From NCBI GenBank assembly GCA_007135995.1, contig SLHU01000381.1, positions 1-15,508 on the forward strand: DNA of 15,508 nt, read 5' to 3'. Origin of the DNA: Clostridiales bacterium (lineage in GTDB: Bacteria; Bacillota; Clostridia; Saccharofermentanales; UBA5734). Positions 13,962-15,508 of this stretch are shown in pieces. The notes under the pieces are model-generated. The model was given only the letters and a program-made list of their open reading frames with translations. It made no database searches and was not told the origin of the DNA. Numbering within the stretch: the stretch's first letter is position 1; every line of letters starts with the position of its first letter. The translations under genes were made by a program, and so were the position numbers.

Positions 13962-15263
13962 ATGATCTGGAATCCCGCAGAAAAAATGGCGCGCGATGAG
14001 ATGCTGTCGCTGCAGCTTGACCGGCTGAAACAGACGGTTGATACGAGTTATCGCGAAGTGCCTTTTTATCGGCAGAAAATGGAAAAAATTGGTGTCAGAC
14101 CAGAACATATTCAGTCGCTGAAGGATGTGTCGCTGCTGCCGATGACGGTTAAGGACGACCTGCGTGACGGCTATCCGTTCGGCTTGTTCGCCAGACCACT
14201 AAAAGATATTGTCCGTTTTCATTCCTCCTCAGGGACAACCGGCAAACCAATTGTGGTGGGCTACACCCGTGACGATATGGCCATGTGGACAGACTGCTGC
14301 GCACGCGTCGCCGCAGCGGCAGGCGTAACAGAAAATGACATCGGTCAGATCGCTTTCGGATACGGGATGTTTACCGGCGGTTTTGGCATACACTATGGTC
14401 TTGAGCAGATTGGCGCTGCTGTTGTGCCTGTGTCCAGCGGCAATTCTGAGCGGCAGCTGATGTTTATGAAAGATTTCGGCACAACCGTTCTGGTTGCGAC
14501 GCCGTCTTATGTCCTGCATCTGTCTGAAGTGATGCGCGAGCAGGATATTAAGCGCTCAGACCTGAAGCTTCGGATTGGACTTTTCGGCGGTGAAGGTCAT
14601 ACGCCAGAAATGCGGTCTCTGATTGAGGAACGCCTGGGCATTGTTGATACGCAAAACTACGGTCTGACAGAAATATGCGGCCCGGGTGTATCCTATGAAT
14701 GTCTTTCGTTCCAGGGCATGCATATTAATGAAGACCATTTCCTGCCCGAAATTATTGATCCGGACAGCGGTGAGCCGCTGCCGTATGGCGAAGAAGGTGA
14801 ACTGGTCTTTACGACACTGACAAAGCAGGGTATTCCCATGATCCGCTACCGGACGAAAGATATTACCCGGCTAAGTGATGAACCGTGCAGCTGCGGACGG
14901 ACCAATGTCCGGATGGAGCTGGTCCGCGGCCGCAGTGATGATATGATGATCATCCGCGGTGTGAATGTGTTTCCTTCGCAGATTGAGTCTGTTCTGATGA
15001 CTGTTCAGGGCATCGGCCCGCATTATCAGCTGGTCGTGACAACTGAAGCCTATATGGATAAACTGGAAGTTCAAGTTGAGCTGGTTGACGGTCACCGGCT
15101 TGAAAGCTACAGCGCCCTTGAGAACCTGACCGGTGAGATCCGCCATAAGATTCGCAGTGTGCTGGGCATTGATGTGAAGATCACACTGCTAAACCCGCAG
15201 ACGATTGAACGGACGGCCGGCAAGGCAAAGCATGTGATTGATCATCGCGATAAAAAGTTCTGA
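13962..15263 (+). CDS. paaK: Phenylacetate-CoA ligase (PaaK family, AMP-forming)
   Basis: Activates phenylacetate or a related aryl/acyl acid to its CoA thioester with ATP, via an acyl-adenylate. 433 residues, the family norm. The ATG at 13962 was chosen since AGGAGG lies 9 nt upstream; a TTG at 13944 would place it inside the gene. The adenylate P-loop SSSGTTGKP is at 88-96, and YGLTE at 233-237. PMIRYRTKDIT, the CSCGR motif, the hinge SDDMMIIRGVNVFPSQIE and a C-terminal GKAKHVID with the likely catalytic lysine (K421 or K423) follow. In anaerobes such ligases often go with 2-oxoacid:ferredoxin oxidoreductases in aromatic amino-acid fermentation. Here a VOR operon lies 6 kb upstream. The true acid substrate is not determinable from sequence. 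It appears monocistronic. Confidence 0.9.
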   Translation: MIWNPAEKMARDEMLSLQLDRLKQTVDTSYREVPFYRQKMEKIGVRPEHIQSLKDVSLLPMTVKDDLRDGYPFGLFARPLKDIVRFHSSSGTTGKPIVVGYTRDDMAMWTDCCARVAAAAGVTENDIGQIAFGYGMFTGGFGIHYGLEQIGAAVVPVSSGNSERQLMFMKDFGTTVLVATPSYVLHLSEVMREQDIKRSDLKLRIGLFGGEGHTPEMRSLIEERLGIVDTQNYGLTEICGPGVSYECLSFQGMHINEDHFLPEIIDPDSGEPLPYGEEGELVFTTLTKQGIPMIRYRTKDITRLSDEPCSCGRTNVRMELVRGRSDDMMIIRGVNVFPSQIESVLMTVQGIGPHYQLVVTTEAYMDKLEVQVELVDGHRLESYSALENLTGEIRHKIRSVLGIDVKITLLNPQTIERTAGKAKHVIDHRDKKF

Positions 15264-15264
15264 T

Positions 15265-15292
15265 CCCTGAACCTGATCTGCTGTGGTCAGGG
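15265..15292 (+). terminator. Weak hairpin after paaK
   Basis: CCCTGA (15265-15270) and TCAGGG (15287-15292) pair, extendable by CC/GG past a bulged A. There is no U-run. It may be the paaK 3' end, with doubtful termination strength. Confidence 0.35.
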
Positions 15293-15508
15293 CCGTACAG
15301 CATCGTCCGGTTTTGCAGCCTGTACAAGCTGCGCAGGCCTTCTGACAGCAAAAGATGACTTTAATTTCTGCAAAAACGCAGAACATGCAGGCAGGGAATT
15401 TGCTATCAGGATAAAGAAAAGAACAGAGCACAAAGAACACGTGTTTTTATTAGAAAGAACAAAGAACAAAAATATAGCGCTGGGATTTCTATTAGAATGA
15501 ACAAGCAG
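15293..15508. other. Gene-free right edge with AAAGAACA repeats
   Basis: No credible reading frame. TTCTGC-AAAAAC-GCAGAA (15366-15383) can form a small hairpin. AAAGAACA occurs four times (15418, 15432, 15454 and 15461). A 19-nt direct repeat with two mismatches starts at 15444 and at 15486. The palindrome AACACGTGTT is at 15436-15445. It may be the upstream region of a gene beyond the window. Confidence 0.6.

Overview
The window reads as chromosomal DNA of an anaerobic, fermentative member of the Bacillota (Firmicutes), most likely Clostridia. This is inferred from several things seen together: strong AGGAGG-type ribosome binding sites, use of GTG and probably TTG starts, a glgC-glgD pair, a clostridial/archaeal-type cofactor-independent phosphoglycerate mutase, a sodium-pump decarboxylase beta/gamma pair and a ferredoxin-dependent 2-oxoacid oxidoreductase. 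Base composition looks even throughout. I see no phage, transposon, plasmid or CRISPR signature. I cannot name a genus.

Layout. (1) 1-574, + strand: the 3' part of nagB (glucosamine-6-phosphate deaminase). It converges on a minus-strand block, and two perfect hairpins lie between the stops. (2) 684-3717, minus strand: in transcription order, a sodium-pump decarboxylase gamma subunit, the beta subunit, a hairpin terminator and the phosphoglycerate mutase gene apgM. (3) 3718-3955: a divergent intergenic region with an inverted repeat. (4) 3956-4666, +: a P-loop ATPase of unknown function. (5) 4663-7402, +: a near-consensus promoter, then a leader of three degenerate ~30-bp tandem repeats, then a four-gene operon (ferredoxin delta, VorB alpha, TPP-binding beta, gamma). 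This operon encodes a 2-oxoacid:ferredoxin oxidoreductase, probably for branched-chain 2-oxoacids, and ends in an intrinsic terminator. (6) 7505-13504, +: promoter, ~140-nt structured leader and glycogen operon glgC-glgD-glgA followed by a GH13 alpha-glucan hydrolase. (7) 13534-13799: a 27-bp tandem repeat, a bidirectional terminator, and a minus-strand tRNA-Leu(GAG) with a consensus-like promoter. (8) 13962-15263, +: phenylacetate-CoA ligase (paaK family). (9) 15264-15508: no gene, but an AAAGAACA repeat cluster and a 19-nt direct repeat.

How the parts fit: VOR oxidatively decarboxylates amino-acid-derived 2-oxoacids to acyl-CoA and reduced ferredoxin. The PaaK-type ligase may handle the aromatic acids formed in parallel. 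The orphan beta/gamma membrane subunits would couple a biotin-dependent decarboxylation to Na+ export, with their alpha and biotin carrier subunits encoded elsewhere. GlgC/GlgD make ADP-glucose, GlgA polymerises it, and the GH13 enzyme would trim or remobilise the glucan. NagB and ApgM belong to amino-sugar entry and lower glycolysis.

No wholly new multi-gene system is evident. The least explained signals are regulatory: the repeat leader of the VOR operon with two tiny overlapping candidate reading frames, a sequence shared by the apgM ribosome-binding region and the apgM terminator, the structured glgC leader, and the repeat cluster at the right edge.
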